NCBI GenBank assembly: GCA_028293685.1
Contig: JAQGOI010000217.1
Location: forward strand, 1 to 5,685
Origin: Lysobacteraceae bacterium
GTDB lineage: Bacteria > Pseudomonadota > Gammaproteobacteria > Xanthomonadales > Xanthomonadaceae
Reading direction: 5' to 3'
DNA length: 5,685 nt
The notes below the pieces were generated by a model that ran no database searches, had not been told where the DNA came from, and was given only the letters and a program-made list of their open reading frames with translations. The translations under genes were made by a program, and so were the position numbers. This document shows positions 1-5,685 of this stretch, one piece after another. Each line of letters opens with the position of its first letter. Within the stretch, counting starts at the first letter, position 1.

Positions 1-328
1 GCCACGGAAAATGTACGGGAAGCACAGTGCGTTGTTAACCTGGTTGGGGTAATCGGAGCGCCCGGTCGCGATGATGCAATCCGGGCGCACACGGCGCGCA
101 TCTTCGGGCAGGATCTCCGGGTACGGATTGGCCAGCGCCAGGATGATCGGCTTGTCGGCCATGGTCGCGACCATCTCCGCCTTCAGTACGCCACCGGCGG
201 ACAGGCCGAGGAAGATGTCGGCGCCGTCGACGATTTCGGCGAGCGTGCGTTTGCCGGTGTCGCGCGCATACCGCAGCTTGTCGGGGTCGAGCTTGTCGCG
301 GCCGGTGTACAGCACGCCTTCGCGATCG
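1..328 (-). pseudogene. maeB: Second partial copy of maeB (codons equivalent to 240-348), in a different frame and open to the window edge
   Basis: Read on the minus strand in the frame whose codons fall at 325-327, 322-324 and so on down to 1-3, this stretch encodes a continuous malic-enzyme segment from [13 protein letters not shown] to FPYIFRG with no stop. It matches residues 240-348 of the neighbouring maeB reading frame except Gly for Arg at position 264. It is shifted by one base relative to the frame arriving from the upstream part of the gene, so it cannot be translated as a continuation. It continues beyond base 1, where the rest of the malic enzyme and its C-terminal domain would be expected. 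It could be the remnant of a duplicated gene, or the true continuation of the gene if the extra 386 bp are an assembly artefact. Confidence 0.8.
1..328. repeat. Direct repeat, copy 2 (truncated by the window edge)
   Basis: This is the partner of 387-714. The mismatches are spread evenly, with no insertions or deletions, and almost all fall in third codon positions of the malic-enzyme frame. The match probably continues left of base 1, so 328 bp is a minimum length. No inverted ends, target-site duplication or transposase accompanies it. Confidence 0.92.
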
Positions 329-1430
329 CGCGCACGCAGGCGAGCTTCATGGGTTCGTCGATTTCCGGTGCGCCGACATCGAGCGCGCCTCGGAAAATGT
401 AGGGGAAGCACAGTGCGTTGTTGACCTGGTTGGGGTAATCGGAGCGCCCGGTCGCGATGATGCAATCCGGGCGTACGCGGCGCGCATCTTCGGGCAGGAT
501 TTCCGGATACGGGTTGGCCAGCGCCAGGATGATCGGCTTGTCGGCCATCGTCGCAACCATCTCCGCCTTCAGTACGCCACCGGCGGAGAGGCCGAGGAAG
601 ATGTCGGCGCCGTCGACGATCTCGGCGAGCGTGCGTTTGCGCGTGTCACGCGCATACCGCAGCTTGTCGGGATCGAGCTTGTCGCGGCCGGTATAAAGCA
701 CGCCTTCGCGATCGACGGCGAGGATGTTCGCGGGATCCATGCCCAGCGCGACCAGCATGTCAAGGCAGGCGATGCCCGCGGCGCCGGCGCCGGACGTGGC
801 GAGTTTCACCTCGGCGATGTTCTTGCCGACGATTTCGATGGCGTTGAGCACGGCCGCGCCGACGATGATCGCGGTGCCATGCTGGTCGTCATGGAAGACG
901 GGAATGTTCATGCGCTCGCGCAACTTGCGCTCGACGATGAAACATTCCGGGGCCTTGATGTCCTCCAGGTTGATGCCGCCGAAAGTCGGTTCGAGCGAGG
1001 CGATGATGTCGACCAGCTTGTCGGGGTCGCGCTCGTTGATTTCGATATCGAACACATCGATACCGGCGAACTTCTGGAACAGGATGCCCTTGCCTTCCAT
1101 CACCGGCTTGCCGGCGAGCGGGCCGATGTCGCCGAGCCCGAGCACGGCGGTGCCGTTGGTGATCACCGCGACCAGGTTGCCGCGCGCGGTGAGCTCGCTG
1201 GCGGCGTTGGGATCGGCGACGATCGCTTCGCATGCATAGGCGACACCGGGCGAATACGCGAGCGCGAGGTCGCGCTGCGTCACCATCGGCTTGGTCGGTA
1301 CGACCTTGATCTTGCCGCGCGGTTCGCTGCGGTGGTACTCGAGCGCGGCCTGCTTGAAATCGTCGGCGGGATTGGCCGGGCCCGGCGCGGAGCCGGTGGC
1401 CGGACTGCTGGACGATGGGGAATCGGGCAT
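183..1430 (-). CDS. maeB: NADP-dependent malic enzyme (MaeB type), malic and NAD(P)-binding domains, 3' end frameshifted by an internal duplication
   Basis: Malic enzyme oxidatively decarboxylates malate to pyruvate, making NADPH in the cytosol. Residues about 25-370 match the MaeB family closely. The malic domain has the catalytic Tyr in AYSPGV (Y59), the likely catalytic Lys in MEGKG (K114), metal ligands E156/D157 (NLEDIKAPE) and D182 (FHDDQHGTA). The NAD(P) domain has the glycine-rich SGAGAAG (213-219), [10 protein letters not shown] (306-315) and [17 protein letters not shown] (328-344). Full MaeB proteins are about 750 residues and carry a C-terminal phosphotransacetylase-like domain. 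Here the homology stops at VRAIA (366-370), where the family continues with another helix. The last 45 residues, ending at a TGA at 183-185, are an out-of-frame reading of a second copy of codons 240 onward. Residues 1-24 are a Ser/Pro/Ala/Gly-rich extension. The ATG at 1430 is the only Met before residue 49. As read, the product would be truncated and probably inactive, unless the break is an assembly error. Confidence 0.85.
   Translation of the reverse strand: MPDSPSSSSPATGSAPGPANPADDFKQAALEYHRSEPRGKIKVVPTKPMVTQRDLALAYSPGVAYACEAIVADPNAASELTARGNLVAVITNGTAVLGLGDIGPLAGKPVMEGKGILFQKFAGIDVFDIEINERDPDKLVDIIASLEPTFGGINLEDIKAPECFIVERKLRERMNIPVFHDDQHGTAIIVGAAVLNAIEIVGKNIAEVKLATSGAGAAGIACLDMLVALGMDPANILAVDREGVLYTGRDKLDPDKLRYARDTRKRTLAEIVDGADIFLGLSAGGVLKAEMVATMADKPIILALANPYPEILPEDARRVRPDCIIATGRSDYPNQVNNALCFPYIFRGALDVGAPEIDEPMKLACVRAIAKACCTPAATSSTPTSCGMRATPANARSPKSSTAPTSSSACPPVAY
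387..714. repeat. Direct repeat, copy 1 (in frame with maeB)
   Basis: This segment is matched base for base, without gaps, by positions 1-328 at an offset of 386, with 18 mismatches (about 94.5% identity). It encodes malic enzyme residues 240-348 in the frame of the main gene. The 58 bases between the copies (329-386) encode residues 349 to about 369 ([21 protein letters not shown]). The right end of the match is sharp: identity ends at 714/328. Confidence 0.92.
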
Positions 1431-1450
1431 CGGAGGGAGCCGCCGGATGG

Positions 1451-1468
1451 GCGCCCGATTCTAATCGG
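1451..1468 (-). promoter_or_regulatory. Probable maeB promoter -10 inside a 14-bp palindrome (possible operator)
   Basis: On the minus strand, TAGAAT (plus positions 1463-1458) differs from the TATAAT -10 consensus at one base. It would place the transcription start near 1451, about 20 bases before the maeB ATG. It sits at the centre of a perfect palindrome with arms CCGATT (1455-1460) and AATCGG (1463-1468) around a CT spacer. No good -35 hexamer lies 16-18 bases upstream of it, so activation or a weak promoter is possible. A regulator bound to the palindrome would cover the -10 element. The regulator is unknown, and a six-base arm can arise by chance. Confidence 0.4.
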
Positions 1469-1544
1469 TTCTTCCCATCGCTTCCGACGCAGGCCATCGC
1501 GTGGGCTGTGGGCATCCCGGCAATCGCTGACAATGCCTGGACGC

Positions 1545-1552
1545 AAGGGAGG
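1545..1552 (+). promoter_or_regulatory. Shine-Dalgarno sequence for the GT-C-like membrane protein gene
   Basis: AAGGGAGG ends four bases before the ATG at 1557. It is the clearest ribosome binding site in the window. It selects 1557 over the in-frame ATGs at 1533 and 1569 and over the long upstream open frame that merely runs antisense to maeB. Confidence 0.65.
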
Positions 1553-1556
1553 CGGC

Positions 1557-2888
1557 ATGGGGCAATTGATGCGACACGCTAGGCTTGCGGCGATGGCCTC
1601 GGTGGTCGTCTTCGCGCTGGTGCTGCTGGCGCAACTGCCGCTGATCGCCAATCCGGGTTACCTGAGCCACGACGAACTGCAGTGGGCCGCGTTTGCCGGA
1701 CATCACGGTCAGCTGCCGTGGCTGTCATGGACGCGCGTCGACGTTTTCCAGTACCGGCCACTGACCTTCAATCTCTGGCTATGGGCGTCGCGGCATCTGT
1801 TCGGGTATCCGTACGCATTCCATGCGGTCGTTGTCGGATGGGGCGCCGCCAATGCCGCGATGACCTGCGCACTTGCGCGCCGATTCGGCATCGGAACGTG
1901 GCCGGCCGCGTGCGGGGCACTGTTGTTCGCGCTTGGGCCTTACGCCGCGTACGTACACGGCTGGGTTGCGACGATGGCGGACCTGGCGTGGGTGTCGTGC
2001 GCCTTGCTGACGGGTTTGCTGGTGCGCGATGCACGTTCCGCGCTGCATGCCGCACTGACCGCCAGCGCGCTGACGCTCGTCGGCCTGCTGGCGAAAGAGG
2101 CGGCGATCGCGATCCCCGCATTGCTTGCGCTGGCGTGGTGGTTCGACGGGCGCACGCGCAACTGGCGCGCGGCGACCATCGCGTCGGGCCTGGTGGCGGC
2201 GCTCTACCTGGTGCTGCGCGTTGGGCCGCTGCTGCACGCGGCGCGCGAAGGCGGCTTTTACACGCCCGGGTTGCAGAACATCGGGATGCGCTGGCTGGAG
2301 TACCAGTTGTTTGCGTTGTTGCCGCAGAAATTCGAGGTTGCAACGACGTTCGTTGGCGTCGGCGGCAGTGTTGTCGCCGCGGCGTTGCTTTGGGGGCTGC
2401 TGATGGCCGCCTTGCTGCGCACCAGCCAGACACTGGCGGCGGTGTACCTGCTTGGCGGCATCGCCGCGCTGCTGCCGGTGTTGCTGCTTGGCAACAGTGC
2501 GAATCAGTACGCGTACGGATCCGCAGCGCTCACTGCGATGACCATGGCCGACACGTGGCCGCACGCGCCACGCTGGGGACGGACGGTAATTGCGCTCGTG
2601 GCGGCGATCACGCTCTGGCATGGCATCAACGTGATGCGCGAGCTGCGCCACGCCGGGCAGCTGCAGGCGGTGTTCTCGCCCGCGCTGGCGACGGCGGCCA
2701 AGGAGCGGCCCGGGCTGATGCGATTGCACGTCACCACGCCGGCCGACGCCTGGCGGTACCAGCGACTCACGCACGCGGTTCCCAGTTATCGCGGCGTCGC
2801 GATTGGCGAGCGCGTACAGCTTGTCGATGGCGTTTCGAATGCGGAATACAGCGTGCTCGCCGACGGCCGGCTGGCACCTCTGCGCTAG
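1557..2888 (+). CDS. Polytopic inner-membrane protein, GT-C (TMTC/GT39-like) glycosyltransferase-related
   Basis: The predicted protein has 443 residues. A signal-anchor-like first helix (about 11-31) is followed by a loop with HDE (38-40), the position where GT-C enzymes carry their acidic catalytic or metal-binding residues. QYRPLTFNLWLW (65-76) and the helix FGYPYAFHAVVVGW (82-95) resemble the 'RPL...FGYH' pattern of TMTC-type proteins. The stretch around FALGPYAAYVHGWVATMADL (124-143) resembles their 'FALHP..VEAVAW.SGR.DL', and LLAKEAAIAIPALL (177-190) their 'LLSKE' helix. I count roughly nine or ten hydrophobic segments up to residue 360, then a polar tail of about 80 residues. Such proteins transfer sugars from polyprenyl-phosphate donors on the periplasmic side. 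The acceptor and activity here cannot be read from the sequence. There is no TPR region, unlike classical TMTC proteins. It stands alone between genes on the other strand, so context gives no substrate clue. Confidence 0.8.
   Translation: MGQLMRHARLAAMASVVVFALVLLAQLPLIANPGYLSHDELQWAAFAGHHGQLPWLSWTRVDVFQYRPLTFNLWLWASRHLFGYPYAFHAVVVGWGAANAAMTCALARRFGIGTWPAACGALLFALGPYAAYVHGWVATMADLAWVSCALLTGLLVRDARSALHAALTASALTLVGLLAKEAAIAIPALLALAWWFDGRTRNWRAATIASGLVAALYLVLRVGPLLHAAREGGFYTPGLQNIGMRWLEYQLFALLPQKFEVATTFVGVGGSVVAAALLWGLLMAALLRTSQTLAAVYLLGGIAALLPVLLLGNSANQYAYGSAALTAMTMADTWPHAPRWGRTVIALVAAITLWHGINVMRELRHAGQLQAVFSPALATAAKERPGLMRLHVTTPADAWRYQRLTHAVPSYRGVAIGERVQLVDGVSNAEYSVLADGRLAPLR
2885..2888. other. 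Interlocked convergent stop codons (CTAG)
   Basis: The plus-strand membrane gene ends with TAG at 2886-2888, and the minus-strand QEGLA gene ends with TAG read from 2887-2885. The palindrome CTAG thus terminates both genes with a four-base overlap. I see no hairpin with a T-run nearby that could act as an intrinsic terminator. Confidence 0.9.
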
Positions 2889-4165
2889 AGGTCCAGCACC
2901 GCCTGTTCGTCGGCGATCGTATCCAGCCGGATGCGGTTGGCGAACAGCGAGAACGCGAGCATGCCCGCCAGTCCGTTGGCGCGCGACACCCATTGCGGCA
3001 GCCAGCGCGGCGCCAGCAGCACGCCGCTGTCGAACAGCGGCTCGAAGCGCTCGACGTCGGCCAGCGTCATCTTGCCGGCGAACAACTGCCGGCACAGCCG
3101 CAGCTTGCCCTGGCGCAATGCACGCCGGAAAAACGTGTGCACGCCAATCAGGCCGCGCAGGTACACGGTGTCCTTGGTGAACGCGTAGCCGCCGGTCAGG
3201 GGCACGCCGCGGAACACGCGCTGCGCCGACGAAAAACTCTCCTGCAGGTTCTGGCCTGCGTCCAGGAAATAACGGAACACCTGTACGAAGTCGGCGCCAT
3301 CGAGCACCATCGCAACCGCTTCGATGCGCAGGCTGACGCGCTTCATGCGCTCGATGTCGATGCTGCCGGTGATCTGCTCGGCGAATGTAGCCAACCCTTC
3401 CTGCGTGGCCGTCGTGCGCGGCGATGACAAGGCAAGGCTCGGCAGGATCGGCTGCAGGCGTCCGTTCAAGGCCGTCAACGAGTGCACGAAGGCCTCGTGC
3501 TCGAGCAGCTGATGGCGGTCGTAATCGCTGAAGGCCGCACCGGAACGCAGGCGGATGCGGGTGGCGCCAGCGGCGGCCTTGGCGATGAGGTGCGGGTCGA
3601 GTACGACCTCGATCAGGCGCTGGTTGAAGAAGTCGTCCAGGTCCGACTGAAGCTGTAGTTGCAATGCGATGGCGGAAATCGACACCTGCTCGGACGGGGC
3701 CAGCAGTTCGCGATCGAGCTCGTCGGCGATGGCGATGAAATGCCGCGCCGCTTCGCGCGTGGTCGGGCCGTTGCCAGGCAACGGCGCATCGGGGCGGCCG
3801 AACAGGCGGATCGAATGTCGGGTGACATCGGGCGTGCCCAGGCACTCGAGCAACTCGGCGGCGATCATCCAGGAGTGTGCTGAATCGCACAGGTAGCGAC
3901 CCAGCGGGTGTTCCGCGTCGGCCTCTGCGCCGATGGCGTCGAGCTCGCGGCGTGCGTCGCTGAAGTCGTGCTTCGGATAATCGAACCGGGGCAGCGACGC
4001 ATCGCCGCGCTGCCACTGTTCCAGGAACGCGTGCTGCACCGCGATCGGCCAGCTGACCATCCCCAGCAGCTTGATCCCACGCACGGCGCGAACCATGCGC
4101 TGGTCCAGTGCGGTGTGGTGGGCGATGTCCGGGGCGAGCTCCACCGCCAGACCATCGCATACCAC
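2885..4165 (-). CDS. QEGLA-motif (DUF1704/MATCAP-like) putative zinc metallopeptidase
   Basis: This 426-residue protein belongs to the family usually labelled 'flavohemoglobin expression-modulating QEGLA motif protein'. The defining TTATQEGLATFAEQ is at 251-264. About 27 residues before it, HEAFVHSLTALNGRLQP (223-239) contains an HExxxH zincin motif (H223, E224, H228). E256 of QEGLA is the expected third zinc ligand, by analogy with eukaryotic MATCAP/KIAA0895L tubulin carboxypeptidases. Other family-like stretches are VRGIKLLGMVSWP (28-40) and RVFRGVPLTGGYAFTKDTVYLRGL (316-339). No signal peptide is evident, so it is probably cytoplasmic. The GTG at 4165 is the first ATG/GTG/TTG in this open stretch. 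Its ribosome site is poor and homology begins near residue 20, so the ATG at codon 24 is an alternative. It follows rsgA by 47 bp and is probably co-transcribed with it. The substrate is unknown. Confidence 0.87.
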   Translation of the reverse strand: MVCDGLAVELAPDIAHHTALDQRMVRAVRGIKLLGMVSWPIAVQHAFLEQWQRGDASLPRFDYPKHDFSDARRELDAIGAEADAEHPLGRYLCDSAHSWMIAAELLECLGTPDVTRHSIRLFGRPDAPLPGNGPTTREAARHFIAIADELDRELLAPSEQVSISAIALQLQLQSDLDDFFNQRLIEVVLDPHLIAKAAAGATRIRLRSGAAFSDYDRHQLLEHEAFVHSLTALNGRLQPILPSLALSSPRTTATQEGLATFAEQITGSIDIERMKRVSLRIEAVAMVLDGADFVQVFRYFLDAGQNLQESFSSAQRVFRGVPLTGGYAFTKDTVYLRGLIGVHTFFRRALRQGKLRLCRQLFAGKMTLADVERFEPLFDSGVLLAPRWLPQWVSRANGLAGMLAFSLFANRIRLDTIADEQAVLDL

Positions 4166-4212
4166 CGCCGCGCTTGTCCCGCACGGCGCCGTGGCCGGCG
4201 GCGGTTGTGCGC

Positions 4213-5310
4213 TCAGCGTCGCCCGTTTTTCGATTCCGGACGCTTGCCTGGCGACGTCGTCTCGGCCTGTTGCGCCATCCGCGTGGCGAGTCTGGTGGCG
4301 GCCTCGGCGACTTCATCGCTGAGTTTCAGATAGTGGGCGTAGCGCTGCGCGGTCAAGGTTCCGGCATCGATCGCGGTGCGCACGGCACAGCCCGGCTCGC
4401 CGGCGTGGCGGCAATCGCGGAACCGGCACTGCTCGGCCAGCGCGTCGATGTCGGCGAAGTTTTCGGCGACGTCCTCTTCCCCGGTCGGTTTGAGCTCGCG
4501 CATGCCGGGCGTGTCGATCAGGCAGGCGCCGGTCGGCAACGGCAGCAGCGCGCGATGCGTGGTGGTGTGGCGGCCGCGCGCGTCGTTTTCACGCACGGCG
4601 GCGGTTTTCATCCGGTCGAAGCCGAGCAGGGTATTGGTCAGCGTCGACTTGCCGGCGCCCGAGGAGCCGACCAGGACGGCGGTGGTGCCTGGTTGCAGCC
4701 ACGGCGTCAGCGCGGCGACGCTGGCCGGATCCTTGGCGTTGACGGCGCGGATCGCGACCTCGGCGCCGACGCTGCCGGCAAGCGCTTCGATCGCCGCGGG
4801 GCCGGCATCGACCTTGTCGGCCTTGGTCAGCACCACGACCGGTGTGCAGCCGCTGCCCTGCACCAGCAGCAGGTAGCGTTCGATCCGCCGCGGATTGAAA
4901 TCGCCATCCAGGCCACAGACCACGAACACCGTGTCGATGTTGGCGGCGATGACCTGTTGCTTGTAGTGCTCGCCGGCCGCGGCGCGCTTGATGGCCGAAT
5001 GCCGGGGTAGCAGCGCCACGATCTGGCTTCGGATTTTGCCCTGGCTGCCGACTTCACCTTGCACCAGCACCCAGTCGCCGACGGCCGCGCGCTGCTCGGT
5101 AGGCAACGCGCCTTTCCTGTAGCTCGGCGTGCGTTGCCATTCCGGCGGCGACTGCGTCGCATAGCCCTCGTCCAGGCCTTCGGCCACGATGTAGCCCGAG
5201 CGGTGCTGCTCGATGATGCGTGCCGGGCGGGCGTCTGGATGGGCCGCGAGCAGGATGGCCCAGTCGGCGGAGGGCTGGCGGGGCCAGCCGATGGTATGGA
5301 GCGGGGTCAT
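4213..5310 (-). CDS. rsgA: Ribosome small-subunit-dependent GTPase A (RsgA/YjeQ)
   Basis: RsgA is a cytoplasmic GTPase that assists late maturation of the 30S ribosomal subunit and is stimulated by it. The 365-residue protein shows the family's circularly permuted GTPase order. G4 TKAD (162-165) comes first, then G1 GSSGAGKST (215-223), the G2 region GRHTTTHR (246-253) and G3 DTPG (266-269). An N-terminal OB-fold region covers about residues 35-110. The C-terminal zinc knuckle is complete: C295, C300, H302 and C308 within EQCRFRDCRHAGEPGC. The length is close to the usual 300-370. The ATG at 5310 is supported by homology-like sequence from about residue 10, although no clear Shine-Dalgarno precedes it. 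The C-terminal tail (about 345-365) is basic. All key motifs are intact, so I expect it to be functional. It is likely the first gene of an operon with the QEGLA gene. Confidence 0.95.
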   Translation of the reverse strand: MTPLHTIGWPRQPSADWAILLAAHPDARPARIIEQHRSGYIVAEGLDEGYATQSPPEWQRTPSYRKGALPTEQRAAVGDWVLVQGEVGSQGKIRSQIVALLPRHSAIKRAAAGEHYKQQVIAANIDTVFVVCGLDGDFNPRRIERYLLLVQGSGCTPVVVLTKADKVDAGPAAIEALAGSVGAEVAIRAVNAKDPASVAALTPWLQPGTTAVLVGSSGAGKSTLTNTLLGFDRMKTAAVRENDARGRHTTTHRALLPLPTGACLIDTPGMRELKPTGEEDVAENFADIDALAEQCRFRDCRHAGEPGCAVRTAIDAGTLTAQRYAHYLKLSDEVAEAATRLATRMAQQAETTSPGKRPESKNGRR

Positions 5311-5360
5311 GGGCGGATGTTCGCATGGCCGCCCGTGATCCGGTCCTTCTGCGCGTGGTG

Positions 5361-5380
5361 GTGCGGCGTGCGGGCCGCAC
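5361..5380. other. GC-rich hairpin / inverted repeat in the rsgA-aminotransferase divergent region
   Basis: GTGCGGC (5361-5367) and GCCGCAC (5374-5380) form a perfect seven-base stem with a six-base loop that itself repeats GTGCGG. A G·U and a T-A pair can extend the stem outward by two. It lies about 50 bases upstream of rsgA and 63 upstream of the aminotransferase start. No T-run follows on either strand, so it is not an intrinsic terminator. An operator or leader structure is possible, as is chance in GC-rich DNA. Confidence 0.35.
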
Positions 5381-5443
5381 TAAAACCATTCACCGCACGA
5401 TATCCGCTAGGCTTGCCGGCCCGCCGCCGCTCGCCTGCCACCG

Positions 5444-5685
5444 ATGTCGATCAATCGCCTGAAAACCCGCGAACGCCTCTCCCAGGTGCGCTATGAGATC
5501 CGCGGCGAACTGTCACGGCGCGCGCGCGAGCTCGAGGGCCAGGGCCGCACGCTGATCAAACTCAACATCGGCAATCCCGGCGCGTTCGGCTTCCGCGCGC
5601 CCGAACACCTGCAACGCGCCATCGCCGACCAGATCGCGCAGACCGACCCGTATACCCACCAGCAGGGACTGCCCGCGGCGCGCGA
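5444..5685 (+). CDS. Pyridoxal-phosphate aminotransferase, class I/II, AlaA-like (N-terminal part, runs off the window)
   Basis: Only the first 80 codons are present. The frame is open from the ATG at 5444 to the window end. Residues 17-50 (YEIRGELSRR through LIKLNIGNPGAFGF) closely resemble the start of E. coli AlaA, whose 'IRGPV..EA.RLE..G..VLKLNIGNPAPFGF' lies at the same position. The region DPYTHQQGLPAAR (68-80) matches the glycine-containing substrate-pocket region that precedes the cofactor-binding core. Family members interconvert alanine/pyruvate with glutamate/2-oxoglutarate. The catalytic PLP-binding lysine would lie outside the window. The start fits the AlaA N-terminus, but no good Shine-Dalgarno precedes it. 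It is divergent from rsgA across a 133-bp gap. I am confident of the superfamily and moderately so of the AlaA subgroup, so no symbol is given. Confidence 0.85.
   Translation, partial: MSINRLKTRERLSQVRYEIRGELSRRARELEGQGRTLIKLNIGNPGAFGFRAPEHLQRAIADQIAQTDPYTHQQGLPAAR

Noticed and set aside
1..714. The duplicated malic-enzyme segment as a mobile element or programmed frameshift site
   Set aside because: There is no transposase, terminal inverted repeat or target-site duplication. No slippery sequence or structure is evident at the junction, and the offset is a whole duplicated block rather than a one-base shift.
879..1556. Long plus-strand open frame upstream of, and in frame with, the membrane protein gene
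   Set aside because: It is antisense to a well-supported malic-enzyme coding region. The strong Shine-Dalgarno and hydrophobic start place the real gene start at 1557. Open antisense frames are common in GC-rich coding DNA.
1682..3427. 581-codon plus-strand open frame across two genes
   Set aside because: Its composition is Arg/Ala-rich and low in complexity, with no motif. It runs through the end of one real gene and antisense to another.
1779..4316. 845-codon minus-strand open frame spanning the membrane gene, QEGLA gene and end of rsgA
   Set aside because: Its translation is Arg/Ala/Pro-rich with no recognisable domain, and it overlaps genes with clear family motifs in other frames. It is a codon-bias shadow.
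5361..5385. Hairpin at 5361-5380 as an intrinsic terminator
   Set aside because: It is followed by TAAAACC on the plus strand and by CACCACC on the minus strand. It lacks a U-tract either way and sits between divergent promoters.
1577..5416. The 12-mer CGCTAGGCTTGC occurs at 1577-1588 and 5405-5416 and contains a TAGGCT that could be a -10 element
   Set aside because: One copy lies inside a coding region, neither has a properly spaced -35, and one such repeat in a window this size is expected by chance.

Overview
The window is GC-rich (by eye roughly two thirds G+C) and densely coding, with short intergenic gaps. It looks like a chromosomal segment from a gammaproteobacterium, most probably of the Xanthomonadales/Lysobacterales (Lysobacter or Xanthomonas relatives). 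This rests on the style of the predicted proteins (MaeB-type malic enzyme, RsgA, an AlaA-like aminotransferase and a QEGLA-family protein) and on base composition. It is an inference, not a database result. I found no CRISPR array, tRNA, rRNA, prophage or insertion sequence.

Layout. Positions 1-1430 (minus strand) hold the N-terminal two domains of an NADP-type malic enzyme (maeB) whose 3' part is disturbed. A segment of at least 328 bp appears twice, at 387-714 and 1-328, with an offset of 386 bp. That offset is not a multiple of three, so the reading frame breaks. A short divergent intergenic region (1431-1556) carries a 14-bp perfect palindrome over a good -10 element for maeB. Positions 1557-2888 (plus) encode a polytopic membrane protein resembling GT-C glycosyltransferases of the TMTC type. 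It converges on, and shares a CTAG stop overlap with, a QEGLA-motif putative zinc metallopeptidase (2885-4165, minus). That gene lies 47 bp downstream of rsgA (4213-5310, minus), so the two probably form an operon. After a 133-bp divergent gap, the start of an AlaA-like aminotransferase (5444 onward, plus) runs off the right edge.

Functionally these are housekeeping neighbours rather than one pathway: pyruvate/NADPH supply (malic enzyme), 30S subunit maturation (RsgA) and pyruvate/alanine transamination (aminotransferase). Two less understood proteins lie between them, a GT-C-like membrane protein and a MATCAP-like zincin.

The most striking signal is the malic-enzyme duplication. The two copies differ at 18 of 328 positions, yet 17 of those changes are synonymous. 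The copies therefore diverged as separate functional genes before being joined. That points to recombination between alleles or paralogues, or to a chimeric assembly of two related strains, and not to a simple recent tandem duplication. I see no convincing evidence of a wholly new multi-gene system here.
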